From positions 36,133-100,132 of the forward strand of contig NZ_BDBL01000020.1 in NCBI RefSeq assembly GCF_001612965.1: a stretch of 64,000 nt of DNA, read 5' to 3'. The position numbers were made by a program, and so were the translations under genes. Source of the DNA: Nocardia kruczakiae NBRC 101016. GTDB lineage: Bacteria > Actinomycetota > Actinomycetes > Mycobacteriales > Mycobacteriaceae. Below the pieces are notes generated by a model. That model saw only the letters and a list, made by a program, of their open reading frames with translations, did no database searches and was not told the origin of the DNA. Positions 34,746 through 43,466 of the stretch are shown in pieces (positions within the stretch are counted from its first letter, which is position 1; the number at the start of each line of letters is the position of its first letter).

Positions 34746-35552
34746 TCAGGCGTAACTCGGATCGTTGTCCTCACGGAATCCCTGGACCGTCGCGTCGATC
34801 AGGCGTTGCAGGTGGTTTTGGACGATGGATGTGTCGGCGGGGTCGGCGCGGAGGTCGTGTTTGGTGTGGCGGACGAGGTAGCGACCGTCCGAGTAGTCCA
34901 TGATGTGGAAATCGCGGGCCGGGGTGGGGCGGCGGTCCCAGGCGGGGCCGGGGCAGACGGCGACGTGGAGGACGGTGCTGCGGGGGCGTTCGAAGAAGCG
35001 GGCGGCTTCGTCGCGTGGTGAGCGGGGTGCGTCGTCGTGGAATGCGGTGTAGGGGCGGTCGTCGTCGGTGAGGTCGGCGCGGTTGACCTGCAGGGCGGGG
35101 CGGGTGCCTCGCGGGTGGCCGGGGATGGCGGCGAGCAGGTGGCGGGTGAGGCTTTCGGCGCGCAGGAGCGACATCCGTACGGTCCCACCGGATTCCGGGT
35201 CGGATGAGGGTTGCTGGGTGACCAAGACCGCCTGCCGGTAGTGCACCGCCGCGTGGATGCGGACGCGGTGGCGCGGATCGCCCATCTGCTCGAGATCGCC
35301 CGAACCGTTCGACGCCGCGGCGAATCCAGCGATCTCGATGCGTGATTCGGGACCGTGGAGGATGCGCACCGCGGCTTCGGCGCTGTCGTCGATGCGGCCC
35401 GCGAGGTCGGCGGCTTCGGCTTTCCACTGGGCTTCCAGTTCGTCCGAGGTCTCGGCGTTGGAGCGGAACTGCAAGGGGTACGGCAGGACGTCGTGTCCGG
35501 CGGCACGCCACAGGACGGTGAAGCCGAGCGCGCTGAAAGTCCAACCTGCCAT
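34746..35552 (-). CDS. ESX secretion-associated protein EspG family
   Basis: 268 residues of the EspG family, cytosolic chaperones that bind the PPE partner of PE/PPE-like type VII substrates and release it at the membrane. Visible features are the opening WTFSALGFTVLWRAAGHD, LPYPLQF and the C-terminal YSDGRYLVRHTKH block. The gene directly follows the PPE-like gene with only three bases between, so that protein is its likely client. Confidence 0.85.
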   Translation of the reverse strand: MAGWTFSALGFTVLWRAAGHDVLPYPLQFRSNAETSDELEAQWKAEAADLAGRIDDSAEAAVRILHGPESRIEIAGFAAASNGSGDLEQMGDPRHRVRIHAAVHYRQAVLVTQQPSSDPESGGTVRMSLLRAESLTRHLLAAIPGHPRGTRPALQVNRADLTDDDRPYTAFHDDAPRSPRDEAARFFERPRSTVLHVAVCPGPAWDRRPTPARDFHIMDYSDGRYLVRHTKHDLRADPADTSIVQNHLQRLIDATVQGFREDNDPSYA

Positions 35553-35555
35553 GGG

Positions 35556-36878
35556 CTATTCACCCAAGACCGGCGGGACGGTCTTCTGCCGTTGTTCCTC
35601 GGAAAGGCCGGTCAGTTCGTCGCCATTGTCCCGCGACACCAACTCCTCGCTGATCTTGGACTTGTGGGTCTTCTCGTCCTCTTTCTTCGACTTGGCGCCG
35701 GGCGGCATCATTCCGGGCATACCGTTCATCCCGGCTGCCCCCTTGCCCAGACCGGTAGCCAACCCGCGAGCTGTTCCTTGGCCCGGGGCCCCGGCCCTCG
35801 GCACCGATGTACCGCGACCGGCCGAATTACCCGAGCCGCCAACGGGTCCCGCCACGCCGGGTCCGCCCGAACCGTACGGGAGCCCGGTCCGTGGGTCGAT
35901 ACCGGACGGCGTCACTGCCGACGGGGTGGTCTGCGTGCCCGCCGCTGAAGGATCCCATCCAGCCGGGGTGGCGCTCGCCGAGGTGGTATTCGCCGGATTC
36001 TGCGCCGAGCTGGTCAATGTCGACGGATCGACAGCGCTCGGTGTGGTGGCGTCCCCCGGACCTTGATCGGGATTCGGCGGTTTGGGCTGATTGGTATCGC
36101 CAGGGCCGTGGCCCTCGTCGGGACCCTTCGAGGGCGGGCCTACCGGGGGAACTCCCGACGGCTTCCATCCCGTGTTGTCGTCGGGCGTGTTCACGGGATT
36201 GTAGGGCCGAGGCGCCAACGGCACCTGCGTGTCACTCTCGCGCACGGCCGGGTAGAACACGTTGTTGATCAAATGCTCGTTCGCCGCGTTGGCTTGAGTT
36301 TTGCGGTGATCGTTCAGTTTCCACGTCGGGCCGGGCACCCAACCGGCAAGATCGCTGGTCCAACTCGTGTGCGGGGTCGGCTGCGCGGCAGGTTTGGTGA
36401 TCTCCACCGCCGAGCGAACCAGCTTCACCTTCTCGCTGACCAACTGGGCGGAGCTCACCAGATCTTTCTCTTTGTCCGTGAAACTCTTGATGCCCTCGGC
36501 GGTCTTCTGAGCCGCCGCGCCCTGCCACTTCTCCTGAATGGCCTTCTGAATCTGCGGCCCGAAAGTGTTGTGCCCGTTCTCGATTTTGTTCCGCAGCCCC
36601 TCCCAGAAGTTGTGCAACGTCACCACCGTGCTGGGCTGCATCTTCTGAATACGGTCGTACAGATTGTCGATATTCTGCGGGTTCTTGTATGCGTCCGGCC
36701 CGACCTGCGGGTTCTGGTACTGCCCTCCGAATCCGCCGTTGACGATCTGGTTGATCCGGTTGCGCGCCGCCGTCGCGTCCGGGCTCTGATCGCCCTGCGC
36801 ATTCGCGAACGAGTCGGGCGGGCCGCCCTTGTGCTGCTCCCAGAGGGCAGCAACCAGCGGGACGAGTGGAAGTACCAT
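35556..36878 (-). CDS. PPE-like/WXG-type T7SS substrate with Pro/Gly-rich tail
   Basis: 440 residues. The N-terminal 170 residues are helical with an HNFWEGLRNKIENG helix and a WxG-like turn EKWQGAAAQKTAEG. The region from about 210 to 390 is Pro/Gly/Thr-rich and disordered. The end (KTHKSKISEELVSRDNGDEL...TVPPVLGE) carries the charged tail and TVPPVLG motif seen in nocardial PPE-type proteins. It is probably exported by a type VII system and chaperoned by the adjacent EspG. Function after export is unknown. Confidence 0.75.
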   Translation of the reverse strand: MVLPLVPLVAALWEQHKGGPPDSFANAQGDQSPDATAARNRINQIVNGGFGGQYQNPQVGPDAYKNPQNIDNLYDRIQKMQPSTVVTLHNFWEGLRNKIENGHNTFGPQIQKAIQEKWQGAAAQKTAEGIKSFTDKEKDLVSSAQLVSEKVKLVRSAVEITKPAAQPTPHTSWTSDLAGWVPGPTWKLNDHRKTQANAANEHLINNVFYPAVRESDTQVPLAPRPYNPVNTPDDNTGWKPSGVPPVGPPSKGPDEGHGPGDTNQPKPPNPDQGPGDATTPSAVDPSTLTSSAQNPANTTSASATPAGWDPSAAGTQTTPSAVTPSGIDPRTGLPYGSGGPGVAGPVGGSGNSAGRGTSVPRAGAPGQGTARGLATGLGKGAAGMNGMPGMMPPGAKSKKEDEKTHKSKISEELVSRDNGDELTGLSEEQRQKTVPPVLGE

Positions 36879-36890
36879 GTGCTCCCCCGA

Positions 36891-37268
36891 TCAGTGGTTT
36901 CCGGAGCCGGCGATGGTGCCGGCGTTCTGCTGGTCGTGGTCGACGAGGCGGTCGACGGAGTGCTTGATGGTGTCGCGAATCAACTCCAGCACCTGGATGT
37001 GTTGATCGAAGGCCGAGTCGAAGTCCCCCTCGCCGCCGACAGCCTTGGCACCTAACATCTTTGACAATTGGTCTGCTGCCGGAAAATCACCCAGGCCGGT
37101 GACGTTGGACATCTGCAGCAACATGGCCTTGCATTCCTTGTACACCTGCAGTTGATCTTCGCAGGCTTTCAAACAATCGCGGGAGACCGACGGGTCGAGG
37201 TCCAGTCGACCAGCCTGTGACTCGCCCGCGAGATACTTCCACAGCGTCACGTCTTCGTTCTGCCCCAT
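36891..37268 (-). CDS. small helical ESX-associated protein
   Basis: 125 residues, mostly alpha-helical (DCLKACEDQLQVYKECKAML and HIQVLELIRDTIKHSVDRLV). No clear WxG turn is visible, but size, composition and position between a lipoprotein gene and a PPE-like gene suggest an Esx-like partner. The ATG at 37268 follows GGGGAG; upstream extension would overlap the lipoprotein gene. Three cysteines lie in the first long helix. Confidence 0.7.
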   Translation of the reverse strand: MGQNEDVTLWKYLAGESQAGRLDLDPSVSRDCLKACEDQLQVYKECKAMLLQMSNVTGLGDFPAADQLSKMLGAKAVGGEGDFDSAFDQHIQVLELIRDTIKHSVDRLVDHDQQNAGTIAGSGNH

Positions 37269-37279
37269 GATCTCCCCTA

Positions 37280-37822
37280 TCAGGACGGAAACAGCGGCAC
37301 GAGTGCAGAGGCGGCGCTGATCGCGTGGCTGCACGGCGGCTCTGCGGCACGTGAGCTCATGTTGTACATGGACACTTCGAAGGTCCCTCGGCTTCCAGGG
37401 AAGGCCACGTAGCAGTTCGTACCGTTCTTATCCGATGCGGTTCGGTACTGGAAGCCTTTCCTCCCGGCGACCGTGACTTCCTGGAAGTCGATGTTGTCCG
37501 ACTTCTTCTTCAAATCGTCGATCGTGAAGATCGAAGACCAGACTCCGAGTGTGTAGTAATAGTCCGGATTGTCGTGCCAGGAGCACAGCTTCCATCCGTC
37601 GACAGGAACGCCACCTATGTTGACAGCGCGGGTAGCCGGGTCCATCCCCGCCTGTCGCAGCACGTCATCCGTTACCTGCGTGCACGGGTCCCACAACGCC
37701 GCAGTCGCCACCTTCGGATCACTCGTCTCCGGCGAGGCCGTCCCCGAAGTCGACGAGGAACACCCGGCCCCCACCAACACCGCCGCAGCCGCCAGCACAG
37801 CCGTAGCCGCCTTACGTATCAC
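37280..37822 (-). CDS. DUF3558-like lipoprotein
   Basis: 180 residues starting at a GTG preceded by GGGAGG. Signal peptide MIRKAATAVLAAAAVLVGAG with lipobox Cys21. The mature domain has DPCTQVTDDVLRQAGMDP, then LCSWHDN and a late CSHAISAASALVP, the Cys and Trp pattern of DUF3558 lipoproteins frequent beside actinobacterial T7SS genes. It heads the four-gene run with the Esx-like, PPE-like and EspG genes. It probably sits on the outer face of the plasma membrane; function unknown. Confidence 0.8.
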   Translation of the reverse strand: MIRKAATAVLAAAAVLVGAGCSSSTSGTASPETSDPKVATAALWDPCTQVTDDVLRQAGMDPATRAVNIGGVPVDGWKLCSWHDNPDYYYTLGVWSSIFTIDDLKKKSDNIDFQEVTVAGRKGFQYRTASDKNGTNCYVAFPGSRGTFEVSMYNMSSRAAEPPCSHAISAASALVPLFPS

Positions 37823-37963
37823 CGATGCCTCCCGTTGATCCCCGCGCACACGTCCTCCTGGAGTCTAGGACGCACTCGACGGCCACTCGGTTCCACTTAT
37901 TGATCATCACAAGAGAAGAGGACGCCGGGCGCACCGCAGAAGACCCACCCATTGACCAGGAAT

Positions 37964-37980
37964 AGTTTTGTTGCAAAACT
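37964..37980. promoter_or_regulatory. perfect palindrome upstream of the MarR operon
   Basis: AGTTTTG-TTG-CAAAACT ends nine bases before the start codon of the flavin monooxygenase. A 7+3+7 perfect palindrome of this kind suits a MarR dimer, and the second gene of the operon encodes a MarR protein. Related GTTTT/AAAAC palindromes lie at 43199 and 49544. Confidence 0.6.
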
Positions 37981-37988
37981 GTCCGCCC

Positions 37989-39227
37989 ATGAGGATCGTG
38001 ATCGTCGGCGCCGGCATCGGTGGCCTGGCCGCGGCCCTGAGCCTGCATGCGGCCGGGTTCCGGGATGTGGCCGTGTACGAGCGCGCCGATGTGTTGCGGC
38101 CGCTCGGCGTGGGGATCAATCTGCTCCCGCATGCCGTGCGTGAGCTGACCGAACTCGGCCTGGGCGAGCGGTTGGCCACGCTGGCCGTGGCGCCGCGAAA
38201 ACTGGCCTACTACAACCGGTTCGGACAGGAGATCTGGTGCGAGCCGCGCGGCCTCGAAGCCGGATACCACTGGCCGCAACTGTCGGTGCATCGCGGCAGA
38301 CTGCAGATGGCGTTGCTCGACGCCGTGCGTGAAAGGCTGGGCGCGCGAACCGTCCGCACCGGACATCGCCTACTCGCCGCGGACTCCGACGGTCGCGCCC
38401 ACTTCGCCACGGCCACAGGCGAATCCACTGTAAATGCCGATCTGATAATCGGCGCCGACGGCATCCATTCGGCCCTCCGCCACCAGCACCAGCCGGACGA
38501 AGGCCCACCCGTCTGGAACGGACTGACGCTGTGGCGCGGGACAGCGAAGCTGCCCGGTTTCCTCGACGGTCGCACCATGATCATGGCCGGTGGCGCCGAG
38601 CAGAAGTTCGTGGCATATCCGATCCGCGACGCGATCAATTTCATCGCCGAGCGCCGGACAGTCGGATTCGGCGAACAGAATGCCGATTGGAATCGCGCGG
38701 TCGCACCGGCGCAGATAGTGGATCTGTTCCGAGACTGGCGCTTCCCGTGGCTGGAAGTACCCGAATTACTGAGTACCGCAGACGAAATCCTCGAATATCC
38801 GATGGTCGACCGCGACCCGCTCGACCGCTGGACATACGGGCGCACGACGCTGCTCGGCGACGCGGCACATCCGATGTACCCGAATGGTTCGAACGGGGCC
38901 TCACAAGCCATCCTCGATGCCCGAACCCTCGCGTTCCACCTGGCCACCGCGCACACCCCCGACGCAGCTCTCGCCGCCTATGAGCAGGATCGACGCCCGG
39001 CCACGACTGCCCTGGTGCACAGCAACCGAAAGCAGGGCCCCGAGCAGGTCATGGTTCTCGCCCACGAACGCGCGCCGAACGGGTTCGCGCACATTCACGA
39101 CGTCATCTCGCCGAAGGAGTTGGCCGCCATCGCCACCGGCTACAAGAAGGCCGCCGGGTTCGATCGCGACACCCTCAACCACCGGCCTTCGCTGACCCCA
39201 CCATTCAACGAGGGGGACGTCTCGTGA
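37989..39227 (+). CDS. FAD-dependent monooxygenase (class A flavoprotein hydroxylase)
   Basis: 412 residues. GAGIGGLAAALSLHAAG at the N terminus binds FAD, and GDAAHPMYPNGSNGASQAI is the second FAD/NADPH motif of aromatic-ring and phenazine-carboxylate hydroxylases. The mid-sequence LIIGADGIHSALR (DG motif) is also present. The substrate is probably aromatic. It is the first gene of a four-gene operon whose members overlap by four bases each. Confidence 0.92.
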   Translation: MRIVIVGAGIGGLAAALSLHAAGFRDVAVYERADVLRPLGVGINLLPHAVRELTELGLGERLATLAVAPRKLAYYNRFGQEIWCEPRGLEAGYHWPQLSVHRGRLQMALLDAVRERLGARTVRTGHRLLAADSDGRAHFATATGESTVNADLIIGADGIHSALRHQHQPDEGPPVWNGLTLWRGTAKLPGFLDGRTMIMAGGAEQKFVAYPIRDAINFIAERRTVGFGEQNADWNRAVAPAQIVDLFRDWRFPWLEVPELLSTADEILEYPMVDRDPLDRWTYGRTTLLGDAAHPMYPNGSNGASQAILDARTLAFHLATAHTPDAALAAYEQDRRPATTALVHSNRKQGPEQVMVLAHERAPNGFAHIHDVISPKELAAIATGYKKAAGFDRDTLNHRPSLTPPFNEGDVS

Positions 39228-39685
39228 CCGACCTCGATCCCGCCCGGCTGGCATCGGTCATCTCACCGCTGCGCCGAAGCTTGCTCTCCGCCGCCCGTGC
39301 CGCCGAACATCTCCCGGACATCCCGGATGCGCAGATCGAAATCGTGCGCGCCCTGCCGCCCGGCACCGTCAGCACCTCGAGCGAACTGGCCGAACGACTC
39401 GGGCTGAGCCGCCCCACGGTCAGCAATCTGCTCACCGCGATGGAGGCCAGCGGCTTGGTCGAACGCCGCCCCCGGCCCGGCGACCGCCGCCATGTCGAAA
39501 TCGCGACGACCGCGCGGGCCCACAATCTGTTCGCTCGCTTCGACCAGGCCAGCGGCGCTCTCATCAACGCCGCGGCGGCGACTCTCGATCCCGAGGACCG
39601 CGCCGCGCTGGCCACCGCACTCCCCGCGCTCGAACGCCTGCGCGAGGCTCTCCAACGACTCCAGACCACGGAGGAAACCGAATGA
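39224..39685 (+). CDS. MarR family transcriptional regulator
   Basis: 153 residues with a winged helix: SSELAERLGLSRPTVSNLLT followed by the wing VERRPRPGDRRHVEI. The GTG start overlaps the monooxygenase stop, and the stop overlaps the next start. Embedded in the operon it presumably regulates, it is the best candidate to bind the palindrome at 37964-37980, releasing DNA when an aromatic or ester substrate is present. Confidence 0.9.
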   Translation: MTDLDPARLASVISPLRRSLLSAARAAEHLPDIPDAQIEIVRALPPGTVSTSSELAERLGLSRPTVSNLLTAMEASGLVERRPRPGDRRHVEIATTARAHNLFARFDQASGALINAAAATLDPEDRAALATALPALERLREALQRLQTTEETE

Positions 39686-41367
39686 GCACGCCCCGCCAGC
39701 GCCTTTCGCGGTGGATTCAAGCGCGGATCATCAAGGGACTGGTTCCCGGCCCGCACGACATCGCCGTCCGCAAGAACCTGCGCGTCCCGATGGACGACGG
39801 TGTCGAGTTGCTCGCCGATCTGATCACGCCGATCGGCAACCCCGATCCGAAGCTGCCCACAATCGTGATCCGTGGCCCGTACGGGCGCCGCGGACCCGTC
39901 GCCGGCCATGCCCGCGCCCTGGCCCGCGAAGGTTTTCCCGTGCTGTTCCAGAGCTGCCGCGGCACCTGGGGTTCCCGCGGTGTGTTCACCCCGCAGATCG
40001 ATGAGCAGCGCGACGGTATCGCGACCCACCGCTGGGTTCGCGAACAAGACTGGTGCACAGGGCCGGTGGTCACCTTCGGAGCCAGCTATATGGGCTTCAC
40101 CCAGTGGGCAGTGGCGGGAAAGCTGCAGAAGGAGGATCCGGACATCGCGCCCGATGCCCTCTGCCTGGTCGTGACGATGCCCGATTTCGGGGCCATCACC
40201 TGGGACAACGCGGCCTTCGCACTGCGCAACGCGCTCGGCTGGACGCAGATGATGGACCGGATGATCCACCGTGAACTGCTCGCCCTGGTGCTGGGTCAGC
40301 TGCGCCCGGATCGCAAGCTGCGCAAGGCATTCGACGTGCTCCCGCTGTCCGGCGGTGATGTCGCCGCGAACGGTCGCACGGTGCACTGGTACCAGGACTG
40401 GGTCGGTCACGAACGGCTCACCGACGAGTATTGGACTCAGCAGTCGCATACCGCCTCGGTCCCCGATGTCACCGCGCCGGTGTACATGATCACCGGCTGG
40501 TACGACATCTTCCTGCCGTGGCAGCTGCGCAACTACGCACAGCTCGCCGAAGCGGGACGACCACCGCGCCTGACTGTCGGCCCGTGGGGGCATCTCACCC
40601 GAGATATGGGCGCACCGACGGTCGCCGAGACGGTGGAATTCTTGAAAGAGCATTTCGCCGATGCTCCGAGCAAGCGGGTAGCACCGGTGCGCGCCTATCT
40701 CACCGGCGCCGAACAATGGCACGACCTGCAAACCTGGCCGCCGTCCGGCACGGCGAGCGAAACGCTGTACCTGCACGCCTCACGCAAGCTCGGCCCGGAT
40801 CGCCCGGAAGGCGGCATCACCGGCTACGTCTACGACCCCGCCGATCCCACACCCGCCGTCGGCGGCCCCAGCCTCGGCCCGACCTCGAACCCGCTCGACA
40901 ACGCCGCACACGAGCGCCGCGGCGACGTCATCGTATTCCGTGGTGAGCCGCTTACCACCCCCGTCACCGTTGCCGGAGAACCGTTGGCGCGCATCAGCTT
41001 TCGATCGTCGCAACCCAGCGCCGACATCTTCGTCCGGATCTGCGATCTCCACCCGGACGGGCGATCGATGACCGTATGCGACGGTATCCGCCGCATCGGC
41101 AGCATCGCCACGACCGATACGGACCCGGCACCGGACGCGGACGGTTTCCGCGACATCGAGGTGCGGCTGTGGCCCACCTTCCACCGGTTCGCAGCCGGCC
41201 ACCGCATCAGCGTGCAGATCAGTTCCGGCGCCCATCCGCGATACGCGCGCAATCCCGGATCGGGCGAGCCGGCCGCCACCGCGGCCACCATTCACTCTGC
41301 AACACAAGAGATTTCACACGCCGCAGTGTCTCCGTCGCGGATCGAACTGCCGGTGTGGTCATCGTGA
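39682..41367 (+). CDS. CocE/NonD family hydrolase
   Basis: 561-residue X-Pro dipeptidyl-peptidase/cocaine-esterase type serine hydrolase. The nucleophile Ser135 is in TFGASYMGFTQWA, the acid in ITGWYDIFLP and the His in GPWGHLTRDMG. The C-terminal third is the jelly-roll domain (from about SETLYLHASRKL). It probably cleaves an ester or amide. Translational coupling with the monooxygenase and DUF3237 gene suggests a joint catabolic route for an ester of an aromatic compound. Confidence 0.92.
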   Translation: MSTPRQRLSRWIQARIIKGLVPGPHDIAVRKNLRVPMDDGVELLADLITPIGNPDPKLPTIVIRGPYGRRGPVAGHARALAREGFPVLFQSCRGTWGSRGVFTPQIDEQRDGIATHRWVREQDWCTGPVVTFGASYMGFTQWAVAGKLQKEDPDIAPDALCLVVTMPDFGAITWDNAAFALRNALGWTQMMDRMIHRELLALVLGQLRPDRKLRKAFDVLPLSGGDVAANGRTVHWYQDWVGHERLTDEYWTQQSHTASVPDVTAPVYMITGWYDIFLPWQLRNYAQLAEAGRPPRLTVGPWGHLTRDMGAPTVAETVEFLKEHFADAPSKRVAPVRAYLTGAEQWHDLQTWPPSGTASETLYLHASRKLGPDRPEGGITGYVYDPADPTPAVGGPSLGPTSNPLDNAAHERRGDVIVFRGEPLTTPVTVAGEPLARISFRSSQPSADIFVRICDLHPDGRSMTVCDGIRRIGSIATTDTDPAPDADGFRDIEVRLWPTFHRFAAGHRISVQISSGAHPRYARNPGSGEPAATAATIHSATQEISHAAVSPSRIELPVWSS

Positions 41368-41828
41368 GCGCCCCGGCAGTGCCCGGCTTGGAGGTGGCGT
41401 TCCGAGTGGAGGCACGCCTGGGCCCGCCGGAGGACCACGGCGTGACCCGCGCCGGCCACCGCCGCGTCGTACCGATCGTCGGCGGCCGGATCAGCGGCCT
41501 GTTCGAGGCCGACATCCTTCCCGGTGGTGCGGACTGGCAAGTGATCCGCCCGGACGGCGCCATCGAGATCGACACCCGTTACTCGGCGCGCACCGCGGAC
41601 GGCGCCCACATCTACCTCCGGACCTCCGGCATCCGCAGCGGAGCGCCGGAGGTGCTGGACGCATTGTTGCGCGGCGATCCGGTCGACCCGTCGGACTACT
41701 ATTTCCGTCTGGCCGTGCGGTTGGAGACGTCGAATCCGCAGCTCGCTGGACTGGAACAGTCCCTCTTCGTCGCATCGGCGATTCGGGAAGCGACCACGGT
41801 CCGCTACACCGCCTACCGCCTCACCTAG
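41364..41828 (+). CDS. DUF3237 domain protein
   Basis: 154-residue beta-barrel protein of the DUF3237 family: VPIVGGRISGLFEADILPGGADWQ, then DGAHIYLRTSGIRSG and SDYYFRLAVRLET. The GTG start overlaps the CocE stop (GTGA). Members are found in catabolic clusters and are thought to bind or isomerise small ligands; no activity is established. Its last four bases overlap the convergent P450. Confidence 0.88.
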   Translation: MSAPAVPGLEVAFRVEARLGPPEDHGVTRAGHRRVVPIVGGRISGLFEADILPGGADWQVIRPDGAIEIDTRYSARTADGAHIYLRTSGIRSGAPEVLDALLRGDPVDPSDYYFRLAVRLETSNPQLAGLEQSLFVASAIREATTVRYTAYRLT

Positions 41829-43117
41829 ACCAGATGCAGCCGAGGCGACGGCGGGAACGTGACCGGCAGTGCCGTCATCGAGCGATGGAACGGCCCAGGC
41901 CGCCAACTGATCTCACTCGGATCGACAGCGAGGCGGATTTCCGGCAGCGCGTCGAGCAGCTGATCGATCGCATCCTGCACCACCAGATACGCCACCGAAC
42001 GCGCCGGACACGCATGCGGGCCCGCCCCCCAGGCCAGATGCGAGCGGTTACCGGTGCGATCGCCGCCCGCGATCTCCGGATCGTTGTTGCACGCAGCCAG
42101 ACTGATAATGACCGGTTGATTGGCAGGCAGCCAGGTGGTGTCGATCAGAATCGGCTGGCGAGGATAGGTCATGCAGAAGTTGGCCAGCGGCGGATCGGTG
42201 AACAGCACTTCGTCGAGCGCATCGCGCGTCGACAGGCTGCCCGCGAGGATGTCGCCGCCGAAACGCTCGTCGGTGATCATCAGCAGCAGGGTGTTGGAGA
42301 TCAGATTCTGCTGCGGTTCGATGCCTCCGCCGTAGAAGACGATCAGGTTGCGAACCATCTCCTCGTCGTTGAGCTTGGCCGGATGGTGGGCCAGATGCGA
42401 GGTGACGTCGTCGGCGGGCGCGGCGCGGCGCAGCTGCACCTGCTCCATCAGCGCCTGACTCATATGGTCCATCCCCCATGCGGCGTTCACCGTGTCGAAG
42501 ATCGCCGCCATCCCGGTGGCCACGCGCCGGCCCAGATCCGCCGAACAGCCGACCATACGGTTCAGCACCTCGAACGCCAGCGGAAATGCGTATTGCGACA
42601 CCAGATCCGCCGAACCCGACTCGCAGAACTCGTTGATCAGCGGGATGGCGATCTTCTCGACGGTGGTGTGCAATTCGTGCAGGTCGACCCGGTCGAAGGC
42701 CGCCGTGAACGCCTGCCGATACCGCGCATGCGCACTGCCCGCGCTGCGGATCACGTTCGGATACCACTCCATGATCGGCCGCACCGGGCAATCCGCGGGA
42801 ACGGTTCGCTCCCACGCCCGCGGGTCGGCCGGGAAGTGGTCGGGATCGTTGAGGATCTGCAACGCGGTGTGATAGCCGATGACCAGCGTCGCGGGCACGC
42901 CGGGCGCCAGCTCGATCGGCACGATGGAGCCGAAGCGGCGGCGCATCGCCTCATAGGCACGATGGGGATCGGCGACGAATGCCGGTGTGTCCAGCACGAT
43001 TCGGGGGCCGTCGGTGTCGAAGGGGGTACCGGCCTGATGAACAGGGCAGCCGGGGGCCGCAGCCAGGTCGGAAGGTGGGGTTGACAAAGGGGGTGACTCC
43101 AGAGAATGAACCAACAA
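41825..43117 (-). CDS. cytochrome P450 lacking the ExxR motif
   Basis: 430 residues. The haem loop HLAWGAGPHACPARSVAY has Cys370, but the K-helix reads E303-V-L-F instead of ExxR, and the I-helix segment YGGGIEPQQN lacks the usual Thr after the acidic residue. This combination resembles the CYP156/CYP157 type of streptomycetes, which also deviate at ExxR. It is about 45-50 percent similar by eye to the P450 at 48182-49435, with which it shares DEVLF and DPPLANFCMTYPRQP. Substrate unknown. The gene converges on the MarR operon, and a GTTTT/AAAAC palindrome lies 82 bases upstream of its start. Confidence 0.92.
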   Translation of the reverse strand: MLVHSLESPPLSTPPSDLAAAPGCPVHQAGTPFDTDGPRIVLDTPAFVADPHRAYEAMRRRFGSIVPIELAPGVPATLVIGYHTALQILNDPDHFPADPRAWERTVPADCPVRPIMEWYPNVIRSAGSAHARYRQAFTAAFDRVDLHELHTTVEKIAIPLINEFCESGSADLVSQYAFPLAFEVLNRMVGCSADLGRRVATGMAAIFDTVNAAWGMDHMSQALMEQVQLRRAAPADDVTSHLAHHPAKLNDEEMVRNLIVFYGGGIEPQQNLISNTLLLMITDERFGGDILAGSLSTRDALDEVLFTDPPLANFCMTYPRQPILIDTTWLPANQPVIISLAACNNDPEIAGGDRTGNRSHLAWGAGPHACPARSVAYLVVQDAIDQLLDALPEIRLAVDPSEISWRPGPFHRSMTALPVTFPPSPRLHLV

Positions 43118-43198
43118 GCGCGGCAGGGGATTCGCCGTCAGCCGACAGCGTCACCTCGTGCTTGGTGAGAATAGGGGCTGCGGCAGCCCTCCAGCTAG

Positions 43199-43213
43199 CG
43201 TTTTCGTAAAACG
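43199..43213. promoter_or_regulatory. palindrome upstream of the ExxR-less P450
   Basis: CGTTTT-CGT-AAAACG, perfect 6+3+6. It lies 82 bases before the P450 start codon and shares the GTTTT/AAAAC half-sites with the palindromes at 37964 and 49544. Confidence 0.5.
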
Positions 43214-43286
43214 GACAGGCATCCTGTGAGCAGAAGGCGCGAACCCTGCGGCGGCCCTATTCGGGTGCGCACGACGGCGAACGATG

Positions 43287-43368
43287 TGGGCTGAATTTTT
43301 CGTGCAAACCTCGGCCGATGAGTGAGTTTTCCGCGTAATCAAGGCGAGTTTGCACGAATAATTCACCC
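43287..43368. repeat. long imperfect inverted repeat in intergenic region
   Basis: A left arm containing GAATTTTTCGTGCAAACCTCG (43293-43313; core TTCGTGCAAAC) pairs with a right arm containing CGAGTTTGCACGAATAATTC (43345-43364), separated by about 27-30 bases. The flanks extend the pairing (TGGG...CCCA). The segment is AT-richer than its surroundings. It could be a small transposable remnant, a stable RNA hairpin at the 3' end of the minus-strand gene at 43467-44402, or an operator. Confidence 0.6.
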
Positions 43369-43466
43369 ACAGCGACGGGTCAGTCCGAGTCATCGCGAAC
43401 CTGACCGGGTCCTGACCGACGCTGCTGCCGCATCGAGAGCTTCGCGCGCCCTCTGATCGCGTCGAA

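Noticed and set aside
34771..35563. Two further frames opposite or shifted on the EspG gene
   Set aside because: They are Arg/Pro/His-rich shadows; the 268-codon frame has the EspG sequence.
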